Below, piece by piece: positions 14,969 through 23,565 of a DNA stretch of 64,000 nucleotides. Every line of letters starts with the position of its first letter. Position 1 is the first letter of the stretch. The notes under the pieces are model-generated. The model saw only the letters and a list, made by a program, of their open reading frames with translations, did not search any database and was not told where the DNA came from. The stretch is taken from positions 11,284,001 to 11,348,000 of the forward strand of contig NZ_CP061913.1 of the NCBI RefSeq assembly GCF_019904175.1, given 5' to 3'. The DNA is from Dactylosporangium vinaceum (GTDB lineage: Bacteria > Actinomycetota > Actinomycetes > Mycobacteriales > Micromonosporaceae). The translations under genes and the position numbers were made by a program.

Positions 14969-15548
14969 CCAGCGCAGCCGTGCGGGCATGCGCGTAGACC
15001 CTCGTCGCAGCCAGCAGCCGCGACTCGTAGACGGCGGCCGTACCGTGCGCGTTGAGCTCGAAGGACAGCTGCTGCGGGTCGGTGTCCGGGCGCAGTTCGC
15101 CGAGCTCGACCGCCTCGGTGATCAGCCGCTCCAGCAGCACGTGCCAGCGCTCCAACGCCGCGGCCAGCCGCTCGTGCACGACGCCGGGCCGGGCCACGAA
15201 CTCGAACTGGGCCAGGCAGAAGAAGCAGCCGCCGGGCAGCTCACCCGAGGCGATGTCGGCCAGCCGGTGCTCGTGCAGCGCCCACAGCCGCCGGATTCCC
15301 CGCGGCTCGTGCAGCGCCGGCCGCACGACGCGGTCGGTGAACCGGGCCTCGGCGTGCGCGGCCGCGGCCAGCTGCAGGTCCTCCTTGGTGCGCCAGTGCG
15401 CGAACAGGCCGGACTTGCTCACCCCGAGCCGCTCGGCCAACTGGTTGAACGACAGCCCGTCGAGGCCGGACTCGGTGGCCAGCACGACGGCGGCATCGAG
15501 TACGGCGTGGCGGGCCCGCTCTCCGCGGGCCAGGCGGCCGTCAATCAC
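14919..15548 (-). CDS. TetR/AcrR family regulator
   Basis: The 209-residue protein has an N-terminal TetR helix-turn-helix (AVLDAAVVLATESGLDGLSF, NQLAERLGVSKSGLFAHWRT, KEDLQLAAAAHAEARF) and a TetR_C_6-like ligand domain with GGCFFCLAQFEFVARPG and LRPDTDPQQLSFELNAHG. Start GTG 15548 lies 16 bp after the histidine-kinase stop, so it is probably the third gene of a response regulator-kinase-TetR operon, an uncommon combination. A possible operator lies in the kinase 3' end. Downstream, its own C-terminal coding sequence is partly duplicated twice. Confidence 0.92.
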   Translation of the reverse strand: MIDGRLARGERARHAVLDAAVVLATESGLDGLSFNQLAERLGVSKSGLFAHWRTKEDLQLAAAAHAEARFTDRVVRPALHEPRGIRRLWALHEHRLADIASGELPGGCFFCLAQFEFVARPGVVHERLAAALERWHVLLERLITEAVELGELRPDTDPQQLSFELNAHGTAAVYESRLLAATRVYAHARTAALVRLRSLSPAPQLLPEA

Positions 15549-15559
15549 GCCCTGACGGT

Positions 15560-15589
15560 ACCAACTAAACGTGCGATCGGTCGGTTGGT
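15560..15589. promoter_or_regulatory. Possible TetR operator
   Basis: ACCAAC and GTTGGT flank an imperfect palindrome centred on CGATCG (minus strand ACCGACCGATCGCACG). It lies between the TetR start and the last codons of the kinase gene. TetR regulators usually bind such sites next to their own start. The placement inside an operon makes this tentative. Confidence 0.35.
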
Positions 15590-16713
15590 TTTATTGTGGG
15601 CAGCGTCACGCACACCCAGAGTCCTCCCTCCTCACGCGCCTCCGCTTGGACCGATCCGCCGTGCGCGACGGCGACCGACCGGACGATCGACAGCCCCAGC
15701 CCGGTGCCCTCGGCCGAATCGGTTCGGGAGCGCCGGCGGCGGAACGGCTCAAAGAGCCCTTCGATCTCGTACTGCTGGATCACGACCCCCGTGTTCTCCA
15801 CCACGAGCCGCGCCCAGTCTTCGCTCTGCAGCGTCGCCACCCAGACCTTCCCGCCCGGGACGTTGTACTTGATCGCGTTGTCGACGAGGTTCTGCGCGAT
15901 CCTCTCGAGCAGCACCGGGTCCCCGGCCACGGTCGCCGTCTGCAGGTCGGCGACGACGTCCTTGCCGGCCACCACGTGCCGGGCGACTGCCGCGAGGTCG
16001 ACCGGATCGTGCACGGTGAGCGGCTGCTCGGAGGCGACGAGCGTGAGCAGCCCGTCGATGAGCCGCTCGTGACGCGCGTTGACCGTCAGCAGCGTCTCGC
16101 CGAGGAGGATCAGCTCGTGCGGCGGGTTGGGCCGGGCGAGGGCCACCTCGATGAGCGTCCGGTTGATCGCCAGCGGCGTCCGCAGCTCGTGCGAGGCGTT
16201 GGCGGCGAACCGGCGCTGCCCGTCGAACGCCTTGTCGAGCCGCTCCATCATCGTGTCGAAGGAGTCGGCGAGCTCCTTGATCTCGTCCTTCGGCCCGCCG
16301 AGCGCGATTCGCTCGTGCAGGCTGCCGCCGGCCACCCGCCGGGCCGTCTCGGTGATCTGCCCGACCGGGCGCAGCGCCCGCTCGGCCATCATCCAGCCGA
16401 ATCCGACCCCGATCAGCGTCATCACGCCCAGCGCGATCGAGCCCTGGGTGATGACCGCGTTGAGGGTTTCCTGCTCGATCCGCTTCTGTCGCTCCTGCAA
16501 CTGCTGGACGAGGTTGAGGAAGTTCTGCTGATCAGCGCCCAGCAGAGCCTTGGTTTCGGCCGGTAGGTCCGCGACGGAGGTCTGGCCGGAGTTGCGTTGC
16601 TGGATGTTCTGCTTGACGAGGATGTAGGTCAGGCCGAGCAGCAGCGTGCCGCCGGCCAGGAACAGTGCGCCGAACAGTGCGGTCAGGCGAACCCGGATAC
16701 CCATACGCTTCAT
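15565..16713 (-). CDS. Sensor histidine kinase (HAMP, HisKA)
   Basis: The 382-residue membrane kinase has transmembrane segments at about residues 9-33 and 87-110 flanking a short (about 55-residue) extracytoplasmic loop with QQNFLNLVQQLQERQKRIEQ, a coiled-coil-like sensor. HAMP spans about 111-163. The HisKA H box is ANASHELRTP with His175. The N box is NLVDNAIKYN and the G box GTGLGLSIVRSVAVAHGG. Its ATG overlaps the regulator stop (ATGA, 16710-16713), so translation is coupled. The adjacent divergent operon encodes an ABC export system, which is a plausible output for an envelope-stress or peptide-sensing pair. Confidence 0.95.
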   Translation of the reverse strand: MKRMGIRVRLTALFGALFLAGGTLLLGLTYILVKQNIQQRNSGQTSVADLPAETKALLGADQQNFLNLVQQLQERQKRIEQETLNAVITQGSIALGVMTLIGVGFGWMMAERALRPVGQITETARRVAGGSLHERIALGGPKDEIKELADSFDTMMERLDKAFDGQRRFAANASHELRTPLAINRTLIEVALARPNPPHELILLGETLLTVNARHERLIDGLLTLVASEQPLTVHDPVDLAAVARHVVAGKDVVADLQTATVAGDPVLLERIAQNLVDNAIKYNVPGGKVWVATLQSEDWARLVVENTGVVIQQYEIEGLFEPFRRRRSRTDSAEGTGLGLSIVRSVAVAHGGSVQAEAREEGGLWVCVTLPTIKPTDRSHV

Positions 16714-17366
16714 CGGATTCGGTACCCCACTCCGGCCATCGTCTCGATCACGGCCGGCTCGCCCAGCTTGCGGCGCAGCGACGCTATCGCCACCCGCACC
16801 ACGGTGGTGAACGGGTCGGTGTGCTCGTCCCAGGCCCGCTCCAGCAGCTGCTCCGCCGAGATCCACGCACCCTCGGCCCGCAGCAGCTCCTCGAGCACCA
16901 CGAACTCCTTGCGGCCCAGATTCACGTAGTGCCCGTCCCGGAAGACCTCCCGCCGGTTGGGGTCCAGCCGCAGGTCGCCGCGCTCCAGCACCAGCGGAGC
17001 GGCCGGACGGGCCCGGCGGGCCAGAGCGCGGACCCGGGCCACCAGCTCCGTGAACGCGAACGGCTTGCCCAGATAGTCGTCGGCGCCGAGCTCGAGCCCG
17101 GCGACCCGCTGGGCCACGGCGGACGACGCGGTCAGCATCAGGATCCGCGTATGAGGAAGGGCGGCGGTGACGTGCTTGCACACGTCGTCGCCGCCGACGA
17201 CTGGCAGGTCGCGATCGAGGACCAGCACGTCGTACTCGTTCACGCCCAGCCGCTGCAGCGCACCGTCGCCGTCGTAGGCCACGTCGACCGCGAACGACTC
17301 ACGGCGCAGCCCCTCGGCGACCGCGTCGGCGAGCAGCTGCTCGTCCTCGACCACCAGAACTCGCAT
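16710..17366 (-). CDS. OmpR/PhoB-type response regulator
   Basis: The 218-residue regulator has a receiver domain with the acidic pair EDE at residues 7-9, phospho-acceptor Asp51 in VLVLDRDLP, and Lys101 in GKPFAF. The C-terminal winged helix reads LVLERGDLRLDPNRREVF, LGRKEFVVLEELLRAEG, TTVVRVAIASLRRKLG and TMAGVGYRIR. It is the first gene of the leftward operon with the kinase and the TetR gene. The 87-bp divergent region before it carries a perfect 14-bp-arm palindrome, which probably lets it control itself and the export operon. Confidence 0.96.
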   Translation of the reverse strand: MRVLVVEDEQLLADAVAEGLRRESFAVDVAYDGDGALQRLGVNEYDVLVLDRDLPVVGGDDVCKHVTAALPHTRILMLTASSAVAQRVAGLELGADDYLGKPFAFTELVARVRALARRARPAAPLVLERGDLRLDPNRREVFRDGHYVNLGRKEFVVLEELLRAEGAWISAEQLLERAWDEHTDPFTTVVRVAIASLRRKLGEPAVIETMAGVGYRIR

Positions 17367-17393
17367 GCGTCAATCGTGCCGTGTCCGATGTGA

Positions 17394-17425
17394 GCCGGGC
17401 GTTAGCGATTGCGCTAACGCCCGGC
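17394..17425. promoter_or_regulatory. 32-bp perfect palindrome, probable operator
   Basis: Arms GCCGGGCGTTAGCG and CGCTAACGCCCGGC surround a four-base ATTG loop; TAACGCCGGCC follows as a further half-copy at 17426. It lies between the divergent response regulator (start 17366) and lipoprotein operon (start 17454). It is the obvious candidate binding site for the regulator. A hairpin role is less likely at this position. Confidence 0.7.
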
Positions 17426-17453
17426 TAACGCCGGCCCGGTTTGACTGGCCGCC

Positions 17454-17945
17454 ATGAGAAAGCTCGCGGTCATCCTCTCCTGCCTGTTGCTCTTCGGCTG
17501 CTCGTCCAAGCCGTCCGGACCGTCGATCGCCTCGGCCGACAACGGCAGCGCGAAGCCCTCGGTCTCGGCGACGATCGACAAGGCCGAGGCCAACCGCCAG
17601 TTCGCCAAGTGCATGCGGGAGCACGGTATCGACATGCCCGACCCCGGCCCCGACGGCAACATCCAGTTCGATGCGAACGCGGCCGGCGGGGATCGCAACA
17701 AAGCGGTAGCGGCCACGTCGGCATGCCAGCATTACCTGCCGAACGGCGGCACGCTCGAGAACCTCTCGCCCCAGCAGCTGGAGACTGCGCGCGCATTCGC
17801 CAAATGCATGCGCGAGCACGGTGTCGACATGCCCGACCCGGACCCGAACACCGGCATGTCGGCCATCCTGAACAGCGGCATCGACTTCAACTCGCCCACG
17901 TTCAAGGCCGCCACCGAAGCGTGCAAGAGCGTGGTCGGCCGGTGA
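17454..17945 (+). CDS. Secreted lipoprotein with two CMREHG repeats
   Basis: The 163-residue protein has a type II signal peptide ending in the lipobox LLFGC, so Cys16 would be lipidated and the protein held on the outer face of the membrane. The mature part contains two copies of a motif, RQFAKCMREHGIDMPDPGPD (about residues 48-67) and FAKCMREHGVDMPDPDPN (about 118-135), each followed by a further Cys that could disulfide-bond. Such proteins are common beside adaptor/ABC genes in actinobacteria; their function is unknown. The next gene starts within its stop (GTGA overlap), so it belongs to the export operon. Confidence 0.9.
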   Translation: MRKLAVILSCLLLFGCSSKPSGPSIASADNGSAKPSVSATIDKAEANRQFAKCMREHGIDMPDPGPDGNIQFDANAAGGDRNKAVAATSACQHYLPNGGTLENLSPQQLETARAFAKCMREHGVDMPDPDPNTGMSAILNSGIDFNSPTFKAATEACKSVVGR

Positions 17946-18972
17946 GGCGCCTGCTCTGGGCCGGACTGGCGGTCGTGGTGTGCGGCGGCGCCTTCTGGGC
18001 CTACACCGGGTTCAACCGCAGCACGGCTCCGGCCGCCGACCCGCCGCCCCCGCACACGGCGACGATCGCCAAGGGGACGCTAACCGCGACCGAGCAGGTC
18101 GACGGCACCCTCGGCTTCGGCGACCCGGTGACGGTCAACGGCCGCCTGCCGGGCACGGTCACCGCACTGCCGGCCGAGGGGTCCACGATTCACCGGGGCG
18201 AGGTGATGTACCGCGCCGACGGCCGCCCGATCGTGCTCTTCTACGCCGCCGCCCCGTTCTACCGCGCGTTGCGGGCGGGCGACGAGGGTGAGGACGTGCG
18301 GGCGTTCGAGGCCAACCTCGCCGCGCTGGGATACCGGGGCTTCACCGCCGACGACTCCTACACGGGCGCCACCGCCGACGCCGTGCGCGACTGGCAGGAA
18401 GCGCTCGGCCTGCCCGAGACCGGGACCATCGAGCTCGGGCGGGTCGTCGTCGCGCCCGATGCGGTGCGTGTGGGCGAGGTCAAGGCGCACCTCGGCGACA
18501 GCGCGACCGGCCCGATCCTGCAGTGGACCGGCTCGACCCGGCTGGTCACCGTCCAGCTCGACGTGACCGAGCAGCGGCTCGCCGCGGTCGGGGCCGAAGC
18601 CACCGTGAAGCTGCCGGACGACAGTGAGGTACCGGGGAAGATTTCGGCTATTGGAGCGGTGGCAACGGCAACCGTCCAGAACAATCAGACGAAGGTCACC
18701 GTCGACGTCACTGTCACTGTCGCCGACCAGGGAAGGCTCGGCACGTATGACGCGGCGCCGGTCCGGGTCACGCTGGTGTCGGAGCAGCGCAAGGACGTGC
18801 TGACCGTGCCGGTGAACGCGTTGGTGGCGCTGGCGGAGGGCGGATACGGCCTGCAGATCGTCACCGACGGCGCCACGCGCACGGTGGCGGTGAAGACCGG
18901 GCTGTTCGCCTCCGGCCGTGTCGAGGTGTCCGGCCCCGACCTGGCGGCGGGCCTGACCGTCGGAGTCGCCGG

Positions 18973-18976
<4 letters not shown>
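17942..18976 (+). CDS. Membrane-fusion/adaptor protein with peptidoglycan-binding domain
   Basis: The 344-residue protein has an N-terminal membrane anchor (LLWAGLAVVVCGGAFWAYTGF) and a beta-barrel adaptor core of the efflux adaptor type (ATIAKGTLTATEQVDGTLGF, IHRGEVMYRADGRPIVLFY). A PG_binding_1 insert follows (LRAGDEGEDVRAFEANLAAL, GYRGFTADDSYTGATADAVR), then a second barrel half (PVRVTLVSEQRKDVLTVPVN). In actinobacteria these adaptors join MacB-like ABC transporters to the wall. GTG 17942 overlaps the lipoprotein stop, and its own stop overlaps the ATPase start (ATGA), so four genes form one coupled operon. Confidence 0.92.
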
Positions 18977-19619
<643 letters not shown>

Positions 19620-19623
<4 letters not shown>

Positions 19624-20780
19624 AGTTCTCGGACGTCTGGCGCCTCGGCGGGATCGGCCTGCGCACGCGGCCCCTGCGGGTGGTGCTCTCCGCACTGGGC
19701 ATCGCCATCGGCATCGCGGCCATGGTGGCGGTCGTCGGCATCTCGGCCTCCTCCCGGGCCGAGGTGGACCGCCGCCTGGCCGCACTCGGCACCAACCTGC
19801 TCACCGCAGGGCCCGGCAAGTCGTTCTTCGGCGACGCCTCCCACCTGCCCGAGGACGCCGAGGCCATGGTGGCGCGCATCGGGCCGGTCACCGGGGTATC
19901 GGCGACGGGCCGGGTGGCCTCGGCGCACGTGTATCGCAGCGACCGCATCCCGTCCACGGAGTCCGGCGGCATCGCGGTGCTCGCGGCCCGGAGCACGCTG
20001 CCGGCGACCGTCGGGGCGACAATCCACTCCGGCACCTGGCTGGCCGCGCCGACCTACCCGACCGTCGTGCTCGGCGCGCGGGCGGCCGGAATTCTGGGCC
20101 TCACCGACGGCCTGGGCCTGAACGTGTGGCTCGGCGGGCACTGGTTCACGGTGGTGGGGATCCTGGATCCGGTACCGCTCGCCCCCGAACTGGACTCGGC
20201 GGTCCTCATCGGCTGGCCGGTCGCCGCGTCGGTGCTGGGCTTCGACGGGTACGCGACGACTATCTACAGCCGCATCCGGGACGACGCCGTGGAGTCGGTG
20301 GCCGGGGTCCTGGCCGCGACCGCCAACCCCGAGGCGCCCAACGAGGTGCAGGTCTCCCGGCCGTCGGATGCGCTCGCGGCGAAGGCGGCGGCGGACCAGG
20401 CGTACACCGGGCTGCTCCTGGGCCTGGGCGCCGTCGCGCTGCTGGTCGGCGGGGTCGGGGTCGCGAACACGATGGTCATCTCCGTCCTGGAGCGCCGCCC
20501 CGAGATCGGCCTGCGCCGGGCCCTGGGTGCGACCCGTTCCCACGTCCGCCTGCAGTTCCTCGCGGAGTCGCTGCTCCTGGCCGGCCTCGGCGGCGCGGCA
20601 GGCGTGCTGCTGGGCTTCCTGGTGACGTCGCTCTACGCCGCCGCCCGCTCCTGGCCGGCAGTGCTGCCGCTGTGGGCCCTGGCCGGCGCCTTCCTGGCCA
20701 CGCTGGCGATCGGCGCGATAGCCGGCCTGTACCCGGCCATGCGCGCCGCCCGGATGTCCCCGACCGCGGCCCTCAGCTGA
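19620..20780 (+). CDS. ABC transporter permease, MacB/FtsX type
   Basis: The 386-residue permease has the MacB layout: one N-terminal transmembrane helix (LRVVLSALGIAIGIAAMVAV), a periplasmic MacB_PCD domain of about 220 residues (EVDRRLAALGTNLLTAGPGK, TVVLGARAAGILGL, WFTVVGILDPVPLAPELDSA), then the FtsX domain with three helices (GLLLGLGAVALLVGGVGVANTM, AESLLLAGLGGAAGVLLG, WALAGAFLATLAIGAIAGLYPA). The coupling motif VLERRPEIGLRRALGATRSHV is present. It closes the four-gene export operon, which faces the two-component system across the palindrome. The 240 bp downstream (20781-21020) holds no gene I can support. Confidence 0.95.
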
Positions 20781-21020
20781 TGGCCGCCGCAGCTGACGGC
20801 CGCCAGCAGCGCGACTTCACCCACCTCGCACGACCACCGACCCGTAGGGCAACCTCGGCCACTCGCCGCGGGCCGCCAGCCCGACCTGGCCACGCGGACC
20901 CGCTCGCGGGGACTACTCGCCCCGCACCCGGCCGCCTGGGCTGCGAGTCTGCATGCGGCCATGTGGACCGCTGGGCGTACCTGGGTGCGGGCGCGGGCCG
21001 GAAGTCGTTGGGCGGGGTGG

Positions 21021-21728
21021 TCAGCTGATGATCGTCTTCAGGGCCACCTCGACCATCTGGCTGAAGGTCTGCTCGCGCTCCTGGGCGGTGGTCCGCTCGC
21101 CGGTCTTGATGTGGTCGGACACCGTGAGCAGTGTCAACGCGCGCGCTCCGAAGCGGGCCGCGATGGTGTAGAGCGCCGCGGACTCCATCTCCACGGCGAG
21201 CACGCCGTAGTCGGCCAGCCGGTCGTAGAGGTCGGGGCGGTCCGTGTAGAACGCGTCGGCGGCCAGAATCGGCCCGACCCGCATCTCGATGCCCTTCTCC
21301 GCGGCCACGTCAACCGCCGTCCGCAGGAGCCCGAAGTCGGCCACGGGCGCGTAGTCGATCAGCCCGTCGAAGCGCACGCGGTTCATGTTCGAGTCCGTAC
21401 TCGAACCGATCGCCGCCACGACGTCGCGCAGCTTCAGCTCGTCGCGGATCGCGCCGCAGCTGCCGACCCGGATGAGCGCCTTGACCCCGTAGTCGTTGAT
21501 CAGCTCGTGCGCGTAAATGCTGGCCGACGGCATCCCCATGCCGGAGCCCTGCACCGACACCGCGACACCCTCGTACGTGCCGGTGAACCCGAGCATGTTG
21601 CGGACGGTGGAGTAGCAGTAGGAGTCCTTGAGGTATGTCTCGGCGATCCACTTCGCCCGGAGGGGGTCTCCGGGCAGCAGGACCCGCTCAGCAATCTGCC
21701 CGGCCTCAGCGCCGATGTGCGTGCTCAT
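21021..21728 (-). CDS. deoD: Purine nucleoside phosphorylase, DeoD type
   Basis: DeoD reversibly cleaves purine nucleosides with phosphate for salvage. The 235-residue hexameric-type enzyme begins MSTHIGAEAGQIAERVLLPG, with His4 at the subunit-shared active site and GDPLRAKWIA as a phosphate loop. It shows MGMPSASIYAHELI, LIRVGSCGAI, VEMESAALYTIAARFG for ribose binding and LTVSDHIKTGE with the catalytic Asp. The length equals that of E. coli DeoD (about 239). It stands alone with a 69-bp gap to the upstream tRNA gene on the other strand. Confidence 0.96.
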   Translation of the reverse strand: MSTHIGAEAGQIAERVLLPGDPLRAKWIAETYLKDSYCYSTVRNMLGFTGTYEGVAVSVQGSGMGMPSASIYAHELINDYGVKALIRVGSCGAIRDELKLRDVVAAIGSSTDSNMNRVRFDGLIDYAPVADFGLLRTAVDVAAEKGIEMRVGPILAADAFYTDRPDLYDRLADYGVLAVEMESAALYTIAARFGARALTLLTVSDHIKTGERTTAQEREQTFSQMVEVALKTIIS

Positions 21729-21796
21729 ACAGAAGATCCTGCCAAACGGCGAGCCCCTGTGCGGACGCCCGGTGGCAGTCAGGTAACCTCTTCGGC

Positions 21797-21883
21797 GGTG
21801 GCGTGTCCGAGTGGCCTAAGGAGCACGCCTCGAAAGCGTGTGAGGGTGCAAGCCCTCCCGGGGTTCGAATCCCCGCGCCACCG
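21797..21883 (+). tRNA. tRNA-Ser, anticodon CGA
   Basis: Acceptor GGTGGCG pairs with CGCCACC followed by discriminator G. The anticodon loop in CACGCCTCGAAAGCGTG gives anticodon CGA. The variable arm TGAGGGTGCAAGCCCTCCC is long, as in class II tRNAs, and GGTTCGAATC is the T loop. CCA is not encoded. Length 87 nt. Confidence 0.96.
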
Positions 21884-21898
21884 CACTTTGGCCAGCGA

Positions 21899-21941
21899 GA
21901 ACGCCCGGGCGTCCGAGCAGGACGAAACCGGGCGTTCGTCG
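21899..21941 (+). terminator. Terminator of tRNA-Ser(CGA)
   Basis: Arms GAACGCCCGG (21899-21908) and CCGGGCGTTC (21928-21937) form a 10-bp stem, followed by GTCGTTTATG. It lies 16 bp after the tRNA 3' end. Confidence 0.7.
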
Positions 21942-22045
21942 TTTATGTCCGCTTTCCCCAGCACGGTGGCGCTCAGCGTCCGGTTGGGCTGACGCGGCAA
22001 CGCCCGGCCCCCGCGTCGCTGGGGTCGGGCGTCGGCTCGCGGGCG

Positions 22046-22429
22046 TCAACGGGTGGGCTCGAGGGTGGCGCGCAGGGACGGGCGCAGGAGCGTTGTGGCC
22101 AGGGCCAGCAGGACCAGGCCCTGGGCGGACTGTTCGAGGCGGAACCACAGCGGGAACGGGCTGTCCGGGAGCAGGGCCAGGGCGGCGATGCCGAGGGAGC
22201 CGGCGATCGAGACCCACAGCAGCCGGCGGTACGCGCCGCGGTGGCCCCGGCGTAGCTGGGCGGCCCAGCGCAGGCTCAGGAAGGACAGGGCGAGGATGCC
22301 CGCGGCGCGGATCCAGACGACGCCGTTCACCGCGGGCGGGTCGACGGCGTAGAGGAGGGCACAGGCGGTCAGGAGGGCGGCGGAGAGGGCGGTGAACAGC
22401 TGCATGAGGCGGAGCGGCGTGGAAGTCAT
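22046..22429 (-). CDS. Small membrane protein, four helices
   Basis: Family not recognised. The 127-residue protein has four hydrophobic segments: LMQLFTALSAALLTACALLYAV, VVWIRAAGILALSFLSLRWA, LLWVSIAGSLGIAALALLPD and LEQSAQGLVLLALATTLLRP, with basic loops (RRGHRGAYRR). It is probably an inner-membrane protein with short loops on both sides. The ATG at 22429 was chosen over the longer frame because the extra residues are not hydrophobic or conserved-looking. It diverges from the PHP gene by 92 bp. Confidence 0.7.
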   Translation of the reverse strand: MTSTPLRLMQLFTALSAALLTACALLYAVDPPAVNGVVWIRAAGILALSFLSLRWAAQLRRGHRGAYRRLLWVSIAGSLGIAALALLPDSPFPLWFRLEQSAQGLVLLALATTLLRPSLRATLEPTR

Positions 22430-22509
22430 GCCATAGACGCTATGGAGCACGGGGGTCCGCCAGTATCCGTCTGGGCCCAGCATCGGGTGGGGCCAGGCCC
22501 ACCTTCGGC

Positions 22510-22515
22510 TAGCGT
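22510..22515 (+). promoter_or_regulatory. -10 element of a probable leaderless gene
   Basis: TAGCGT, then six bases, then ATG 22522. The same TAGCGT-GGGGGC-ATG string precedes the gene starting at 44757. Confidence 0.6.
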
Positions 22516-22521
22516 GGGGGC

Positions 22522-23565
22522 ATGCCGTCAGCGCGTGATCCGATTGCCGACCTGCGGCGCATTGCGTTCCTGCTCGAGCGGGCCCACGAGAAGACCTATC
22601 GGGTGCGGGCGTTCCGGGGTGCGGCGGCGACGCTCGGGAAGCTGGCCGAGGGGGAGCTGGCCACGCGGGCGCAGGCGGGGACGCTCACTGACATCCAGGG
22701 GATCGGGGACGTGACCGCGCGGTGCGTGGTCGAGTCGCTCAACGGGGAGGAGCCCGTCTACCTGCGGCGGCTCGAGGCGACGGCGGGGCAGGACCTGGAC
22801 GCCGAGACGGCGGGGCTGCTGCACCGGCTGCGCGGGGACTGCCACTCGCACTCCGACTGGAGCGACGGCGGGTCGCCGATCGACGAGATGGCGATGGCCG
22901 CCGCGCAGATCGGGCACGAGTACCTCGTGCTCACCGACCACTCGCCGCGGCTCACCGTGGCCCGGGGGCTCAGTGCCGAGCGGCTCGAGGAGCAGCTCGG
23001 CGTGGTCGCCGACGTCAACGCCGGGTTCCGGCAGCTCGGCATGTCGTTCCGGCTGCTGACCGGCATCGAGGTCGACATTCTCGCCGACGGGTCGCTGGAT
23101 CAGACCGACGAGCTGCTCGACCGGCTCGACGTCGTTGTCGCGTCCGTGCACAGCAACCTCAAGGACGAGCCCGAGGTGATGACCCGGCGGATGGTGAACG
23201 CCCTGGCCAACCCCCGGATGGACATCCTCGGGCACTGCACCGGGCGGCTCATCACGGGCGGGCGGGGGACGCGGGCCGAGTCACGGTTCGACGCCGAGGC
23301 GGTGTTCGCGGCCGCGGTCGAGCACGACAAGGCGATCGAGATCAACTCGCGGCCGGAGCGGCTGGACCCGCCGAAGCGGCTGCTACGCGTTGCTCTTGAG
23401 GCGGGGTGCCGGTTCACCATCGACACCGACGCGCACGCTCCCGGGCAGCTCGACTGGCTCGCCAACGGGTGTGCCCGGGCCATCGCCTGCGGCGTCCCGG
23501 CCGACCGGATCCTCAACACCCTGCCCGCCGACGACCTGCTGGCCTGGGCGGCGTCGCACAAATAG
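22522..23565 (+). CDS. PHP-domain phosphoesterase (PolX-like, polymerase domain absent)
   Basis: The 347-residue protein has an N-terminal helix-hairpin-helix region (DIQGIGDVTARCVVESL, like the polymerase X family) joined directly to a C-terminal PHP domain. PHP metal ligands are seen in GDCHSHSDWSDGG (HxH), LVLTDHSPR, TGIEVDI, VVASVHSN, GHCTGR, EINSRPERLD and FTIDTDAHAP. The nucleotidyltransferase palm of PolX is missing, so it is probably a metal-dependent phosphoesterase or nuclease in DNA metabolism. This architecture is widespread in actinobacteria. It appears leaderless. Its last 183 bp are covered antisense by the EamA gene. Confidence 0.9.
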   Translation: MPSARDPIADLRRIAFLLERAHEKTYRVRAFRGAAATLGKLAEGELATRAQAGTLTDIQGIGDVTARCVVESLNGEEPVYLRRLEATAGQDLDAETAGLLHRLRGDCHSHSDWSDGGSPIDEMAMAAAQIGHEYLVLTDHSPRLTVARGLSAERLEEQLGVVADVNAGFRQLGMSFRLLTGIEVDILADGSLDQTDELLDRLDVVVASVHSNLKDEPEVMTRRMVNALANPRMDILGHCTGRLITGGRGTRAESRFDAEAVFAAAVEHDKAIEINSRPERLDPPKRLLRVALEAGCRFTIDTDAHAPGQLDWLANGCARAIACGVPADRILNTLPADDLLAWAASHK

